Counted from the first letter of the stretch, positions 35,922-48,347 are shown. The stretch is 64,000 bases of DNA from Methylobacterium sp. Leaf104 (GCF_001422885.1 NZ_LMMZ01000012.1:436388-500387); one strand, 5' to 3'. Made by a program: numbers and translations. Notes: generated by a model from the letters alone, not told the origin.

Positions 35922-35936
35922 GCGCCGCCCGTCCGC

Positions 35937-35953
35937 CCGGCGGTCGCCGCCGG
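35937..35953. terminator. Hairpin between convergent tex and DUF4337 gene
   Basis: CCGGCGG (35937-35943) pairs with CCGCCGG (35947-35953) around a TCG loop, in the 74-base gap between convergent genes. It is a plausible shared terminator without a T-tract. Confidence 0.5.
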
Positions 35954-35995
35954 AGACGGGTTCGGGGTCGGAACGGCCTCAGGGCGGGTCGAGGC

Positions 35996-36556
35996 TCAGT
36001 GGAAGAACGGCAGCGCGTGCGGCGCGTAGAGGCCGAAGCCGAGGAGGGCCAGCCCGGCGATGCCCAGGAGCCCGCCGCCGACCACCAGGGCGAAGATGCC
36101 GGTGATGACCTCCGCCGAGGCCAGCACGATGCCGATCTGGAAGGCGGCCGAGGCGAACTCGTAATGGTGGTAGCGGTGCAGGGCGAGGTCGCGCACCTCC
36201 TGCGAGTGCCGCGCCTTCTCGGCCAGTTCCTTGCGCCCCTCGCCGGTGGCGGGCTCGCTGTCCCAGCGGGCCATGGTCTTGGCCCACTCGGCGCGCTTGG
36301 CCTTCACCGCCTCGGAATTCGCCACCTCCGGCGGCAGCAGCGCCAGGGTCTCGTCGGCGGTCTTGAGGACGGTGCCCCGGATGGTGCGGGCCTGGAAATA
36401 GGCCCATTGGTTGGAGGCCTCGACATTGGCCCCGAGGGCATCGGTCTGCGCACCCTTCGCCAGGGTCTCGGCCAGCGCCAGGAACAGTGCCAGCACCGAG
36501 ATCAGCAGCGCCACGCGCTTGTTCGAACTGCCGCCCGCTCCGTGACCACCCGACAT
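35996..36556 (-). CDS. DUF4337 family membrane protein
   Basis: This 186-residue protein has a membrane helix near residues 15-33 and two more at the C-terminus (ITGIFALVVGGGLLGIAGLALLGFGLY). Between them lies a long helical region with NQWAYFQARTIRGTVLKTADE and LHRYHHYEFASAAFQIGIVLASAEVITG, the DUF4337 signature. The function is unknown. It lies 89 bases before the cysA stop side of the sulfate operon, separated by its own promoter region, and is not obviously part of that operon. Confidence 0.85.
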   Translation of the reverse strand: MSGGHGAGGSSNKRVALLISVLALFLALAETLAKGAQTDALGANVEASNQWAYFQARTIRGTVLKTADETLALLPPEVANSEAVKAKRAEWAKTMARWDSEPATGEGRKELAEKARHSQEVRDLALHRYHHYEFASAAFQIGIVLASAEVITGIFALVVGGGLLGIAGLALLGFGLYAPHALPFFH

Positions 36557-36645
36557 GCTGCCTCCTCCTGATTTGGACGGCGGCAGTCACACCCGATCGC
36601 GCCGGCGAGCGCAAGACGCTTTCCCGTCAGTCCGGAAGACCGGCG

Positions 36646-37711
<1,066 letters not shown>

Positions 37712-37728
<17 letters not shown>

Positions 37729-38596
37729 CGGCCTTGATCTCGTCGGCGTAGCGCCATTCGAGGAGGGATTTGACGAGGAGGGTGACGAGGGCGAGGCCGG
37801 CCAGGAGGGAGGCGACGGCGAAAGCGGCAACGAAGTTGTACTCATTGTAGAGGATCTCCACGTGGAGCGGCAGGGTGTTGGTGAGGCCCCGGATGTGGCC
37901 GGAGACCACCGAGACCGCGCCGAATTCGCCCATCGCGCGGGCATTGCAGAGGAGCACGCTGTAGAGGAGGCCCCAGCGGATGTTGGGGAGCGTCACCGTC
38001 CGGAAGGCGTGCCAGCCGGAGGCGCCGAGCGTCAGGGCCGCCTCCTCCTCCGCCGTGCCCTGCTCCTGCATCAGCGGGATGAGCTGGCGGGCGACGAACG
38101 GGAAGGTGACGAAGATGGTCGCCAGCACGATGCCCGGCACCGCGAAGATGACCTGGAGGTCGTGGGCCAGCAGCCAGGGGCCGAGGAGCCCCTGCGCCCC
38201 GAAGACCAGCACGTAGATCAAGCCCGAGACCACCGGCGAGACCGAGAACGGCAGGTCGATCAGCGTGACCAGCAGGTTCTTGCCCCAGAACTCGAACTTG
38301 GCGATGGCCCAGGAGGCCATGATGCCGAAGACGAGGTTGAAGGGGACGGCGATGGCCGCCGTCAGCAGGGTCAGGCGGATCGCCGCGTGGGCGTCGGCCT
38401 CCGTGAAGGCGGCCAGGTAGGCGCCGAAGCCCTTGGCCAGCGCCTGGGCGAACACGGTGACCAGGGGCAGCACCAGGAACAGGGCCAGGAACAGGATCGC
38501 GACCGCGATCAGCAGGCCCCGGACCCAGAGCCCCTCGGTGACCACGCTGGCCGGCCGGGCCTCGGCCAGGGTGGCGGGGGCGAAGGTCTCAGACAT
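37712..38596 (-). CDS. cysW: Sulfate ABC transporter permease CysW
   Basis: This 294-residue inner-membrane permease has six helices and the cytoplasmic EAA-type loop ([28 protein letters not shown]). [17 protein letters not shown] is typical of CysW. Its ATG lies inside the last codons of cysT (8-base overlap), so translation is coupled. Confidence 0.95.
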
Positions 38597-39443
38597 AGCC
38601 GAATCTCCGTCGGCTCCAGGCCTGGATCAGGTTGATGGCGAGGAGGGTGAGGAACGAGATGCCGAGCATGATCGTCGCGATGGCGCAGGCGCCGCCGTAA
38701 TCGTACTCGGACAGCTTGATGACGATGAGGAGCGGCGCGATCTCGGAGACGTAGGGCAGGTTTCCGGCGATGAAGATGATCGAGCCGTACTCGCCGACCC
38801 CGCGCGCGAAGGCGAGGGCGAAGCCCGTGAGCGCCGCCGGGATCAGCGGCGGCAGCACCACCCGCACCAGGGTGTGGACGCGGCCCGCCCCGAGGGTGGC
38901 CGAGGCCTCCTCGATCTCCTTGTCGATCTCGGCGATCAGCGGCTGCACGGTGCGCACGGCGAAGGGCAGGCCGATGAACACCATGGCGATGTAGATGCCC
39001 ACCGGGGTGTAGGCCGCCTCGATCCCGAGCCGCGCCAGCTGCGCGCCGACGAGGCCGTTGGGGGCGTAGAGGGCGGCCAGCGCGATGCCGGCGACAGCGG
39101 TGGGCAGCGCGAAGGGCAGGTCGACCACCGCATCGACGATCTTGCGGCCGGGAAAGCGGTAGCGGGTCAGCACCCAGGCGATCAGGAAGCCGAACACCGA
39201 GGCGGTCAGCGCCGCCAGCAGCGAGACGCCGAAGCTGACCCGCAGGGCGCTGGCGACCCGCGGATCGGTGGCGACCTCCCAGATCCCCGACAGGCCGAGG
39301 CCGGAGGCCCGGGTGACCAGGGCCGCCAGGGGCAGCAGCACGATCAGGCCGAGGCAGGTGAGGGTGTAGCCGAAGGCGAGCCCGAAACCGGGGATCACGC
39401 TCGGGCGGAGAAAGCGCCGCTTGGCGCGCTTGGGCGGAGCCAT
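38589..39443 (-). CDS. cysT: Sulfate ABC transporter permease CysT
   Basis: This 284-residue partner permease has six helices and the loop [41 protein letters not shown] is the CysT form of the conserved sulfate-permease segment. The ATG at 39443 was chosen; an upstream in-frame ATG would add a Pro-rich leader with no similarity. It follows the binding-protein gene by 82 bases. Confidence 0.95.
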   Translation of the reverse strand: MAPPKRAKRRFLRPSVIPGFGLAFGYTLTCLGLIVLLPLAALVTRASGLGLSGIWEVATDPRVASALRVSFGVSLLAALTASVFGFLIAWVLTRYRFPGRKIVDAVVDLPFALPTAVAGIALAALYAPNGLVGAQLARLGIEAAYTPVGIYIAMVFIGLPFAVRTVQPLIAEIDKEIEEASATLGAGRVHTLVRVVLPPLIPAALTGFALAFARGVGEYGSIIFIAGNLPYVSEIAPLLIVIKLSEYDYGGACAIATIMLGISFLTLLAINLIQAWSRRRFGYV

Positions 39444-39525
39444 GGGGGTATCCTGTTGCGATGTCGACCCCCCTCCGGGCGCGGGCATCGGGCCCGGCAC
39501 AGGGAGGGGGCGACGGGGCGCGGCG

Positions 39526-40572
39526 TCAGCGTCCCGCCTTGCTCAGCTGGTCGAACAGACCCCCGTTGTCGAAATTCTTCTTCTGGATCTCGTCCCAGTC
39601 GCCCTGCAGATCCTCGATCTTGAACAGCTTCAGCTCGGGCAGCTGCGCCAGATCCTCGGGCTTGGCCGCCGCCCGGTTGAGCGGACGGTAATGGTGCTTG
39701 GCGAAGATGGCCTGCGCCCGGTCCGAATAGAGGAACTGGAGATAAGCCTCCGCCTGCTTGCGGGTTCCCTTCTTGTCGACATTGGCGTCGACCAGGGCGA
39801 CCGGCGGCTCGGCGTAGATCGAGGTCGGCGGCACCACGACATCGAACTTGTCGCGGCCGAATTCCTCGAAGACGAGATAGGCCTCGTTCTCCCAGGTGGG
39901 CAGCACGTCGCCCAGGCCCCGCTGCGCGAAGGTCACGGTCGAGCCGCGGGCGCCGGTGTCGAGGACGGGAACGTTCTTGTAGACGTCGCCCACGAAGGCA
40001 TTGGCCTTGTCGGCGTTCCTGCCCTCCTTCTCGTAGGCGTAGCCCCAGGCCGCGAGGAAGTTCCAGCGCCCGCCCGCCGAGGTCTTGGGGTTCGGCGTGA
40101 TGACCTTGATGTCGGGCTTCACGAGGTCGCCCCAGTCCTTCACGCCCTTCGGATTGCCCTTGCGCACGAGGAACACCACCGTGGAGGTGTAGGGCAGGCC
40201 CTGGTTGGGCAGCTTGGTGCGCCAGTCGGGGACGATCTTCTTCGAGATCCGGCTGATCGCGTCGATGTCGGACGGGATGCCGAGGGTCACCACGTCGGCC
40301 GGGATGCCGTCGATCACGGTCCGGGCCTGCGAGCCCGAGCCGCCATGGGCGGCACGCACCGTGAGCGTCTCGCCGGTCTTGGCCTTCCACTCCTCGGAGA
40401 AGGCCGCGTTGATCTCGCGGTAGAGTTCGCGGGTCGGATCGTAGGAGACGTTCAGGAGCTCGGTCTGGGCGCAGGCCAGGGTGGGCGCGAGCAAGGCCGC
40501 GGCGAGGCCGGCGCCGAGCAAGAGCGCATGGCGGCGGGGGCGTCCGGTGGTCCGGGAAGAAGTCTCGCTCAC
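39526..40572 (-). CDS. sbp: Sulfate-binding periplasmic protein
   Basis: This 348-residue exported binding protein captures sulfate or thiosulfate for the Cys importer. The signal region RRHALLLGAGLAAALLAPTLACAQ has an RR pair. Mature motifs are LLNVSYDPTRELY, AHGGSGSQARTVIDGIPADVVTLG and the C-terminal LQFLYSDRAQAIFAKHHYRP. The start codon is GTG. It heads the operon; a perfect palindrome sits 73 bases upstream of it. Confidence 0.95.
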   Translation of the reverse strand: MSETSSRTTGRPRRHALLLGAGLAAALLAPTLACAQTELLNVSYDPTRELYREINAAFSEEWKAKTGETLTVRAAHGGSGSQARTVIDGIPADVVTLGIPSDIDAISRISKKIVPDWRTKLPNQGLPYTSTVVFLVRKGNPKGVKDWGDLVKPDIKVITPNPKTSAGGRWNFLAAWGYAYEKEGRNADKANAFVGDVYKNVPVLDTGARGSTVTFAQRGLGDVLPTWENEAYLVFEEFGRDKFDVVVPPTSIYAEPPVALVDANVDKKGTRKQAEAYLQFLYSDRAQAIFAKHHYRPLNRAAAKPEDLAQLPELKLFKIEDLQGDWDEIQKKNFDNGGLFDQLSKAGR

Positions 40573-41104
40573 GGGTGGGCTCCGAATCTGGCTTAAGCGG
40601 CCGGAGCGGAAGCAATCGCCTCGCGGCTCCGGCGAGGCTGGTTTCGTTCGTTTTAACGAACGTTGTCAAGCGCCGCGGCTCAGCGGAACAAGGCGGTCGG
40701 AGCAGTTCCGTTCCCCGCACTCGCGCAGGCAGAGGATAATTTTTCGCAATGGAGAACGGCATCCTCTCCCTGAATGGCCAAAGAGAAAAATCCGTTCGTC
40801 GACCGAAGGTTCTATAGAAAGAACGTTGCGTCGGATTTTATCGTGTCACGGGACGCTGGCCGGTGCGGCGCGGGCGTGCCAGGGCGGCTGTCGGCCGGGC
40901 TTTGCCGCGCGCCGATCGGTCGAGGGCCGGACTCTCGGAGCGCGACGCGTCGCGGCGTGCCGATGCCGGCGCCGCGGTCGTCCCGAAACCGGGCCGACGC
41001 ATGACGCGGCCCAGCGACCGAACGGCGCGGGCGGAAGAAGGGATCGGTGCGTTAGAAGGTTCGTGCGCGCCGGCCTCGCGCTTCGGCGCGAGGCGTCCGG
41101 CCGC
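40573..41104. other. Sparsely coding region upstream of the sulfate operon
   Basis: This 532-base gap has no gene I can support. It contains the palindrome at 40645-40662, an unusually AT-rich stretch at about 40736-40850 (runs such as AATTTTTCG and AAAGAGAAAAA), and then normal GC-rich sequence. The promoter of the sulfate operon should lie in the first 100 bases. A 76-codon plus-strand frame from 40774 begins with MAKEKNPFVDRRFYRKN, but its codon use collapses after 25 codons. Confidence 0.5.
40645..40662. promoter_or_regulatory. Perfect palindrome upstream of the sulfate operon
   Basis: CGTTCGTT (40645-40652), a TT spacer and AACGAACG (40655-40662) form an 8-2-8 inverted repeat. It sits 73 bases upstream of the sbp start codon within an AT-richer patch, a typical operator position. 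The cognate regulator is not in the window. Confidence 0.6.
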
Positions 41105-41185
41105 TCAGTCCGCCGCGACGGCGATCAGCGAGAACAGGGACGCCAGCAGGATGTTGCCGACGACGACGAGGGCGAGCGTGATCAT
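41105..41185 (-). CDS. Putative 26-residue membrane peptide
   Basis: A 26-residue frame reads MITLALVVVGNILLASLFSLIAVAAD, almost wholly one hydrophobic helix with a polar end. Such single-helix peptides are often missed by annotation. The ATG lacks a strong ribosome site, so expression is uncertain. Its neighbours are the sulfate operon and a NepR-like gene on the same strand. Confidence 0.4.
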   Translation of the reverse strand: MITLALVVVGNILLASLFSLIAVAAD

Positions 41186-41332
41186 GGAGCGGCTTCATGT
41201 GAGCGCGCCGCGGAGTGCAGGCGCGCATCGGATCAACGCTCAACTAGCCGTCCCGGCGTGAACCGTCAGTGAATTCCCGCACAGGAGGGGGAAACATCCG
41301 GAAACGCGGTAAACGCGCCACACCTCCTGCGC

Positions 41333-41521
41333 TCAGCGCTTGCTCTTGCCGAGGCGCGCGAGCAGCGCCTCGAGCCGGGCGCCCGGCGGATCGGCCAGGA
41401 TGTCGGCGTAGACGCTGCGCAGGGCGTGCCCGAGGTGACGACGGATGCCGGGGCTCAGCGTCGGCATGACGGGACGCGCCGCATCCGGATCTGGCTCGTA
41501 TTCGCTTCGGGTCTTGGGCAT
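41333..41521 (-). CDS. NepR-like anti-sigma factor
   Basis: This 62-residue protein ends with a NepR-type helical segment: LSPGIRRHLGHALRSVYADILADPPGARLEALLARL. It compares with the consensus of an IGxxLRxxYxxxVxEPVPxRFxxLLxxL pattern. NepR sequesters the general-stress sigma factor EcfG until PhyR binds it. The usual partners phyR and ecfG are not adjacent, so this looks like an isolated paralogue. The Pro and Arg of the EPVPDRF motif are only partly kept (DPPGARL), so affinity may differ. ATG at 41521 is preferred to a GTG 24 bases upstream. Confidence 0.65.
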   Translation of the reverse strand: MPKTRSEYEPDPDAARPVMPTLSPGIRRHLGHALRSVYADILADPPGARLEALLARLGKSKR

Positions 41522-41913
41522 CAATCGGACCCCGGCCTCGGCCACCCGCGGCCTGCCCGAGGCAGATGCGGTCGAAGCGTGACAATCGCACCGATCGGTT
41601 AAGGATTGGCTGACGCTACGCGGACCCGCATCGGTCGCCGCCCCAGCGGGGGCGACACCCTATCAAAGGTTGTCAAGCGCATCGGATCGAACGGCAGCGC
41701 AAAAAAAACCTCCGCCGCCGACCGCATGGGGAAACAGCGACCGGACAAAGACTTGGCCGTTCGGGACCGGGACGCCCGAGGGTCGGGATGGCTAACGGAC
41801 GGTTTCCGGTTGTGGACGAATCCGGTCAGATTCGCTTACAACATCCAAGCTCACGGCGCCGCAGAGTGGTTGTTTTCGAACTCCCGCAACCAACAACGGG
41901 AATTATAACCGGC
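41522..41913. other. Low-coding intergenic region
   Basis: This 392-base stretch contains an A-run (AAAAAAAA near 41701) and AT-richer segments. Two overlapping frames run through it (from about 41606 and 41788), but neither has convincing codon use or homology. The AT-rich part at 41820-41910 probably holds the promoter of the gene starting at 41914. Confidence 0.45.
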
Positions 41914-42141
41914 ATGCAGAATATTACCATTACAGATCGAGAACGTGATGCTGTATTAGCCGCGCTTCGCTATTATCAATTCTATCGGCTCCAGGGACAT
42001 CCGTTCAGTCCGCATCAGGATCACCTGATCGACGCAATTGCGAGCGATTCAGGCAATGCCCTCGATCTCGCGGAGATTGATGATCTTTGCGCCGGCTTGC
42101 ACGGCAACGATCACGCCCTCGCGGCCGTCACCAGCGCCTGA
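41914..42141 (+). CDS. Small hypothetical protein with atypical base composition
   Basis: This 75-residue acidic protein starts MQNITITDRERDAVLAALRYYQFYRLQG. Its first half uses many A/T-ending codons (ATT, ACA, GAT, TTA, TAT), unlike every neighbour, which hints at acquisition by transfer. I do not recognise a family; the charged helix-rich content resembles small plasmid- or phage-borne proteins. An upstream in-frame start would add 42 poorly coding residues, so I prefer the ATG at 41914. Confidence 0.6.
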   Translation: MQNITITDRERDAVLAALRYYQFYRLQGHPFSPHQDHLIDAIASDSGNALDLAEIDDLCAGLHGNDHALAAVTSA

Positions 42142-42186
42142 CGTCGTCGCCTGGGCGCGGGGCGAACGCCGCCCGACACCCGCGCC

Positions 42187-42205
42187 GGCCCCTGATGACG
42201 GGGCC
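42187..42205. terminator. Hairpin between convergent small genes
   Basis: GGCCCC (42187-42192) pairs with GGGGCC (42200-42205) around TGATGAC, in the 81-base gap between convergent genes. Confidence 0.4.
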
Positions 42206-42222
42206 AGCGCTTCACCGGCGCC

Positions 42223-42615
42223 TCAGGGCGCGCTGTCCACCTGCTTCTGCGCCCGATCCACCGCCTCGCCACAGGCCTTGGCATCGCCCTTCGTGTCGGC
42301 GGTCCGCGCCTCGTCGAGGGCCACCTTCGCCTGCATCGCCTTGTCGCCGCCCTTCCCGGCCTCCGCCGACTTCTCCGGGGGCGCGGCCTCGGCCGAGGCG
42401 CTGCCGCCGCTTCCCGTGACACCCTGGCCGCCCCGGGCGCTGGCCGCGGCCTTGCCGCTGGTGTTGGCGGAAATCGCCTCCTTGGCCAGATCCTTCACCG
42501 GCCCCTCCAGCTTCGCGATCCGGTCGCCGCAGGGCGAGGCGAGGGCGGGCGCCGCACCCGCGGCGAGGAGACCGGCGGCGAGACACCCGGCAGCGGGCCA
42601 CACGAAACGCGTCAT
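42223..42615 (-). CDS. Exported low-complexity protein of unknown function
   Basis: This 130-residue protein has a signal peptide (MTRFVWPAAGCLAAGLLAAGAAPALA) and a mature N-terminus SPCGDRIAKLEGPVKDLAKEAI that looks helical. A Gly/Ser/Ala linker follows, then a helical end with ACGEAVDRAQKQVD. The two Cys could form a disulfide. It is not recognised. The pattern resembles small periplasmic or lipoprotein-like helical proteins, but no lipobox is present. Confidence 0.65.
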   Translation of the reverse strand: MTRFVWPAAGCLAAGLLAAGAAPALASPCGDRIAKLEGPVKDLAKEAISANTSGKAAASARGGQGVTGSGGSASAEAAPPEKSAEAGKGGDKAMQAKVALDEARTADTKGDAKACGEAVDRAQKQVDSAP

Positions 42616-43052
42616 CGATTGCTGTCCTTGATTCGGACGGTGGGGCCGGCCCGACCGGGCCGCCTTCGTCGCGGGGTCAACCCACGGGAGGGAGGCCGGG
42701 CTCCCTTCGCGGGGCGGGAAATGCGAGGGCAGAGGAAGCCAAGGCCAGAGAAGCGAAGCCGGGAGGACACCCGCCGACGCGGCCCCATCGGCACGACACG
42801 GCGATGGAGGTCGTCTCACCGGGCGCCCGACGCCCCCTGCGAGGCGGTCCCCGGAGCGGATGTCGGCCGGAGACGACGCGGGGCGCAGGACGGCGTGCGG
42901 CCGCCCTGCGCCCCGGGACCTTCCCCGAGAATCGTGCCCGACCGCCTGGGGTCGGGGCACGTCTCGAGACTTTCGTTTCGACGCGCTTTCCTCCGACGAA
43001 CCGGCCACCACTTCGCCGGACGGCGCGCCCGGCAGGGGCCGGCGATCCCCGA
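42616..43052. other. Intergenic region between exported gene and molybdenum hydroxylase
   Basis: This 437-base stretch has no supported gene. A 149-codon plus-strand frame crosses it but is Arg-rich shadow-like sequence. GGCCCG/CGGGCC near 42648-42661 could form a small hairpin. It includes the promoter of the exported gene reading leftward and the trailer of the hydroxylase. Confidence 0.45.
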
Positions 43053-45389
<2,337 letters not shown>

Positions 45390-45406
45390 GGTCTGAGCTT
45401 CGTGGA

Positions 45407-45886
45407 TCACAGGCGCTCTCCCTTGTTCGCGGCCGGTGCTTGACCGGCGGCCTGGTGGATCGCGGCGCGGATGCGCGGGTAGGTGCCGCAGCGGCACAGG
45501 TTCCCGCTCATCGCCTCGTCGATCTGCGCGTCGGTGGGCTTCGGGGTGTCGGTGAGGAGGGAGGCCGCCTGCATCATCTGCCCGCACTGGCAGTAGCCGC
45601 ACTGCGCCACGTTGAGGTCGCGCCAGGCGACCTGGACCGGATGGTTGCCGTCGGGGGACAGGCCCTCGATGGTGACGACGGTCTGCCCCTCGGCGGCCGA
45701 GACGGGGGTGACGCAGCCGCGCACGGCCGTGCCGCCGACATGGATGGTGCAGGCGCCGCAGAGGGCCTGCCCGCAGCCGAACTTGGTTCCGGTAAGCCCG
45801 ACCTCGTCGCGCAGGTACCAGAGCAGCGGCATGTCGGGGTCGCCGTCGAAGCTGCGCTCAGCTCCGTTCACGGTCAGTTTGATCAT
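45407..45886 (-). CDS. [2Fe-2S] subunit of the molybdenum hydroxylase (IorA-like)
   Basis: This 159-residue protein has an N-terminal plant-ferredoxin-type cluster ([13 protein letters not shown]) and a C-terminal four-helix cluster (CGYCQCGQM, then NLCRCGTY). It carries electrons from the molybdopterin subunit encoded just downstream. No signal peptide is present, so it would be exported by riding on the Tat signal of its partner. The 3' end abuts the partner gene. Confidence 0.94.
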   Translation of the reverse strand: MIKLTVNGAERSFDGDPDMPLLWYLRDEVGLTGTKFGCGQALCGACTIHVGGTAVRGCVTPVSAAEGQTVVTIEGLSPDGNHPVQVAWRDLNVAQCGYCQCGQMMQAASLLTDTPKPTDAQIDEAMSGNLCRCGTYPRIRAAIHQAAGQAPAANKGERL

Positions 45887-46296
45887 CGGTGTATCCTGTC
45901 ATGGATCAGGCCACGGGCCGGTCGGGATCGGCGTCACGCCAATCCGTCAACCGGCGGGAAGCCGTCGGGGTCACATGTCGGGCGTCGGGGGCGTTGGCCG
46001 CCCCCCGGAAGGGTCCTGAAGGCACGGCGGCGGATCCGGCTCTCTCGGGAGAGCCGTCGCAGCGCACGAAGCCCCCACGCCCCGTACCTCGGAATGAATA
46101 CAATTAAACGCTCGGTCCGTTGCGGCGCAACCGGACAGCCCCGCCCTCATCCGTCACGGATTCGTCGATCCGGCTTTCATGTGCTGTTGCGCACGGGCCG
46201 AGGAAGAAGATCCGATCCCAGGCGCGGGTTCGCGCGTTCATTCGCCCACCTCTCGGCCGAATCCGAGAAGAACCGTCCGTTCCGGTCCGTATTCCC
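45887..46296. other. Intergenic region upstream of the hydroxylase operon
   Basis: This 410-base stretch holds no gene I can support. A short AT-richer patch (GAATGAATACAATTAAACG near 46090-46110) may contain the hydroxylase promoter. Nothing else stands out. Confidence 0.45.
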
Positions 46297-47532
46297 TCAG
46301 GTTTCGACGAGGCCGGTGCTGGCGCCCGACGCCTCGGAATCACCCGCGCCATGCGGCAGGGCGAGGTATTCCGACGAGTGCATCTCGATCAGCCTTGAGA
46401 CCGTGCGGTCGAATTCGAAGGCCTCGCGGCCCTCGGTGCCCGTGTAGAGGTCCTGCGGCTCGGCGGCGGCCGAGGCGACGAGCTTCACGTGCGCGTCGTA
46501 GAGGGTGTCGACCAGGGTGATGAAGCGCTTGGCCTCGTTCCGGTTCTCCGGTCCCATCACGGGGATGTCGGAGACGATCACCGTGTGGAAGGCGCGGGCT
46601 ACCGCCATGTAGTCGGAGGCGCCGAGGGGCCGGGCGCAGAGGTCGGCGAAGCCGAAGCGGGCGACGCCGCCGGTCTCCTCGGGCACCGGGACGTCGTGCC
46701 CCTTCACCCGCAGGGTCGCGGGCCGGCCCTTCGCCTTGCCGGTGAGCCCCTTGAAGGCGGCCGCCAGGGCGGCCTCGGCCGCGGCATCCGCGGGGACGTG
46801 GTAAACGGAGGCGCCCCCGAGCTTCTCCAGCCGGAAATCCGTGCGGGAATCGAGGCGCAGCACGTCGACCCGCTCCTGTAACTCGGCGATGAAGGGCAGG
46901 AACAGGGCGCGGTTCAGGCCGCCCTCGTAGAGCCGGTCGGGCTCGACGTTGGAGGTCGCCACCACGGTGACGCCGCGCTTGAACAGGGCGCCGAACAGGC
47001 GGCCGAGGATCATCGCGTCGGCGATGTCGGTGACGGTGAACTCGTCGAAGCAGAGCAGCGTCGCCTCGTCGGCCAGGGCGTCGGCGACCACGGGGATCGG
47101 GTCGTCGCCCTTGGCGGTGCCGGCCTTCAGCGCCTGGCGGTGGGCGTGGATGCGCTCGTGCGCGTCGGCGAGGAAACCGTGGAAGTGCACCCGGCGCTTC
47201 GGCTCGGGGGCGGCCTCGTGGAAGAGGTCCATCAGCATGGTCTTGCCGCGCCCGACCGAGCCCCAGATGTAGAGTCCCTTCGGCGGTGTCGCGGCGTCGT
47301 CCCGGCGGCCGAACAGCCAGCCGAGGGCGCTGCCCTTGCGGGCGCGCTTGCGCCGGCCGAGCTCCTGCACCAGGCGGTCGAGGGCACGCACGAGATGGAT
47401 CTGCGCCGGGTCGCGCTCGATGGCCGCCGCGCGGACCAGGGCCTCGTAGCGGTCGGCGACCGGACCGGGGGACGCGGCGCCGGCCTTGGCCTGGCTCGAC
47501 GGCTCGAAACCCGGAGGGGAGGGGGCGTTCAC
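46297..47532 (-). CDS. zapE: AFG1/ZapE family P-loop ATPase
   Basis: This is a 411-residue ATPase of the ZapE/AFG1 family. Walker A is GSVGRGKTMLMDLF, Walker B is LLCFDEFTVTD, and VVATSNVEPDRLYEGGLNR is the sensor-type segment. In bacteria it affects Z-ring stability at division; the mitochondrial relative aids respiratory protein turnover. No ATG fits; I chose GTG at 47532, immediately before a Pro/Ser-rich leader. In many alphaproteobacteria it lies beside mdh or sdh genes, which are absent here. Confidence 0.92.
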   Translation of the reverse strand: MNAPSPPGFEPSSQAKAGAASPGPVADRYEALVRAAAIERDPAQIHLVRALDRLVQELGRRKRARKGSALGWLFGRRDDAATPPKGLYIWGSVGRGKTMLMDLFHEAAPEPKRRVHFHGFLADAHERIHAHRQALKAGTAKGDDPIPVVADALADEATLLCFDEFTVTDIADAMILGRLFGALFKRGVTVVATSNVEPDRLYEGGLNRALFLPFIAELQERVDVLRLDSRTDFRLEKLGGASVYHVPADAAAEAALAAAFKGLTGKAKGRPATLRVKGHDVPVPEETGGVARFGFADLCARPLGASDYMAVARAFHTVIVSDIPVMGPENRNEAKRFITLVDTLYDAHVKLVASAAAEPQDLYTGTEGREAFEFDRTVSRLIEMHSSEYLALPHGAGDSEASGASTGLVET

Positions 47533-47777
47533 GGCGTGGGCGACCTGTTCGCGAAGGGATCGGGTTCGGGACCGAGGGGCCGGCGGGCACGCCGGTCTGA
47601 CGCGGTCACCAGCCCGGATCAAGTCCCGAAGACCGTTCCGGCGTCGGACGCGCTGCTGCCGGTCGCTTTGCTGCATTGCACAAACATGGCAGCGATGCCA
47701 AATCTGGTGCGCCTTGAGGGAGGCTACGCCCGGAACCGGCGCGCCGCGCGCGCCCTGAAACCGGAGACCGGCACCCG

Positions 47778-48347
47778 ATGCCCGATACGCATCCGACCCT
47801 ACACCCGCTCATCCGCCGCCTCTGGCCCAACGATGGCCCGGCGGTGGAAGCCTATTTCCTGCGGCTCGATCCGGAGACCCGCGCCAGCCGCTTCATGGGC
47901 GCCCTGAGCGACGCGGCCGCCGTCGCCTATGCCCGTAAAGCCATGGGCGCCGAGGGCCTGATGTATGGCAGCTTCGTCGATGGCACCCTGCGGGGTCTGG
48001 GCGAATTGCGGCCGGCCTCCGCGCCGCCGCCCGGCTTCGCCCTCGGCACCGAGGCGGAGGCCGCCTTCGCCGTGGAGCGGGCGTTTCGCCGCAACGGCCT
48101 CGGTCAGGCCCTGTTCGGCCGCATCGCCGCCGCCGCGCGCAACCGCGGCGTGCGCGACCTGCACGTGCGCTGCCTGCCCTGGAACCGGCCGATGCGGGGC
48201 CTGGCCACCAAGGTGGGCGCGGACCTGCGCATCACCGGCGGCGAGGCGGACGGCGCCCTGCACCTCGCGCGCCCGACCCCGGTCTCCCTGTGGCAGGAGG
48301 GCGTCACCGAGGCGGTGGATTTTACCCTCGCCCTCACGGCGGCGTGA
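47778..48347 (+). CDS. GNAT family N-acetyltransferase
   Basis: This 189-residue protein has a GNAT fold: an N-terminal helical stretch with YFLRLDPETRASRFMG, an acetyl-CoA-binding VERAFRRNGLGQALFGRIAAAAR, and a C-terminal strand region. It resembles the acetyltransferases with RDPETRYRRF-type starts found in Hyphomicrobiales. The substrate is unknown. It is divergent from zapE across 245 bases without another gene. Confidence 0.88.
   Translation: MPDTHPTLHPLIRRLWPNDGPAVEAYFLRLDPETRASRFMGALSDAAAVAYARKAMGAEGLMYGSFVDGTLRGLGELRPASAPPPGFALGTEAEAAFAVERAFRRNGLGQALFGRIAAAARNRGVRDLHVRCLPWNRPMRGLATKVGADLRITGGEADGALHLARPTPVSLWQEGVTEAVDFTLALTAA

Noticed and set aside
33554..36571. A 1005-codon plus-strand open frame
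   Set aside because: It is a shifted frame of tex; the true frame shows the YqgF, HhH and S1 motifs.
40685..40712. GGAAC and CGTT boxes resembling an EcfG stress promoter
   Set aside because: The spacer is 19 bases, longer than the 16-17 expected.
40774..41004. A 76-codon frame starting MAKEKNPFVDRRFYRKN
   Set aside because: The first 25 codons look plausible, but the rest is Arg/Ser-rich without codon bias and there is no convincing ribosome site.
41606..41908. A 100-codon frame before the AT-rich small gene
   Set aside because: It begins at TTG, competes with another frame, and neither shows codon bias or known motifs.
45906..46103. A 65-codon minus-strand frame upstream of the [2Fe-2S] gene
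   Set aside because: No motif, no ribosome site, and composition like noncoding flank.
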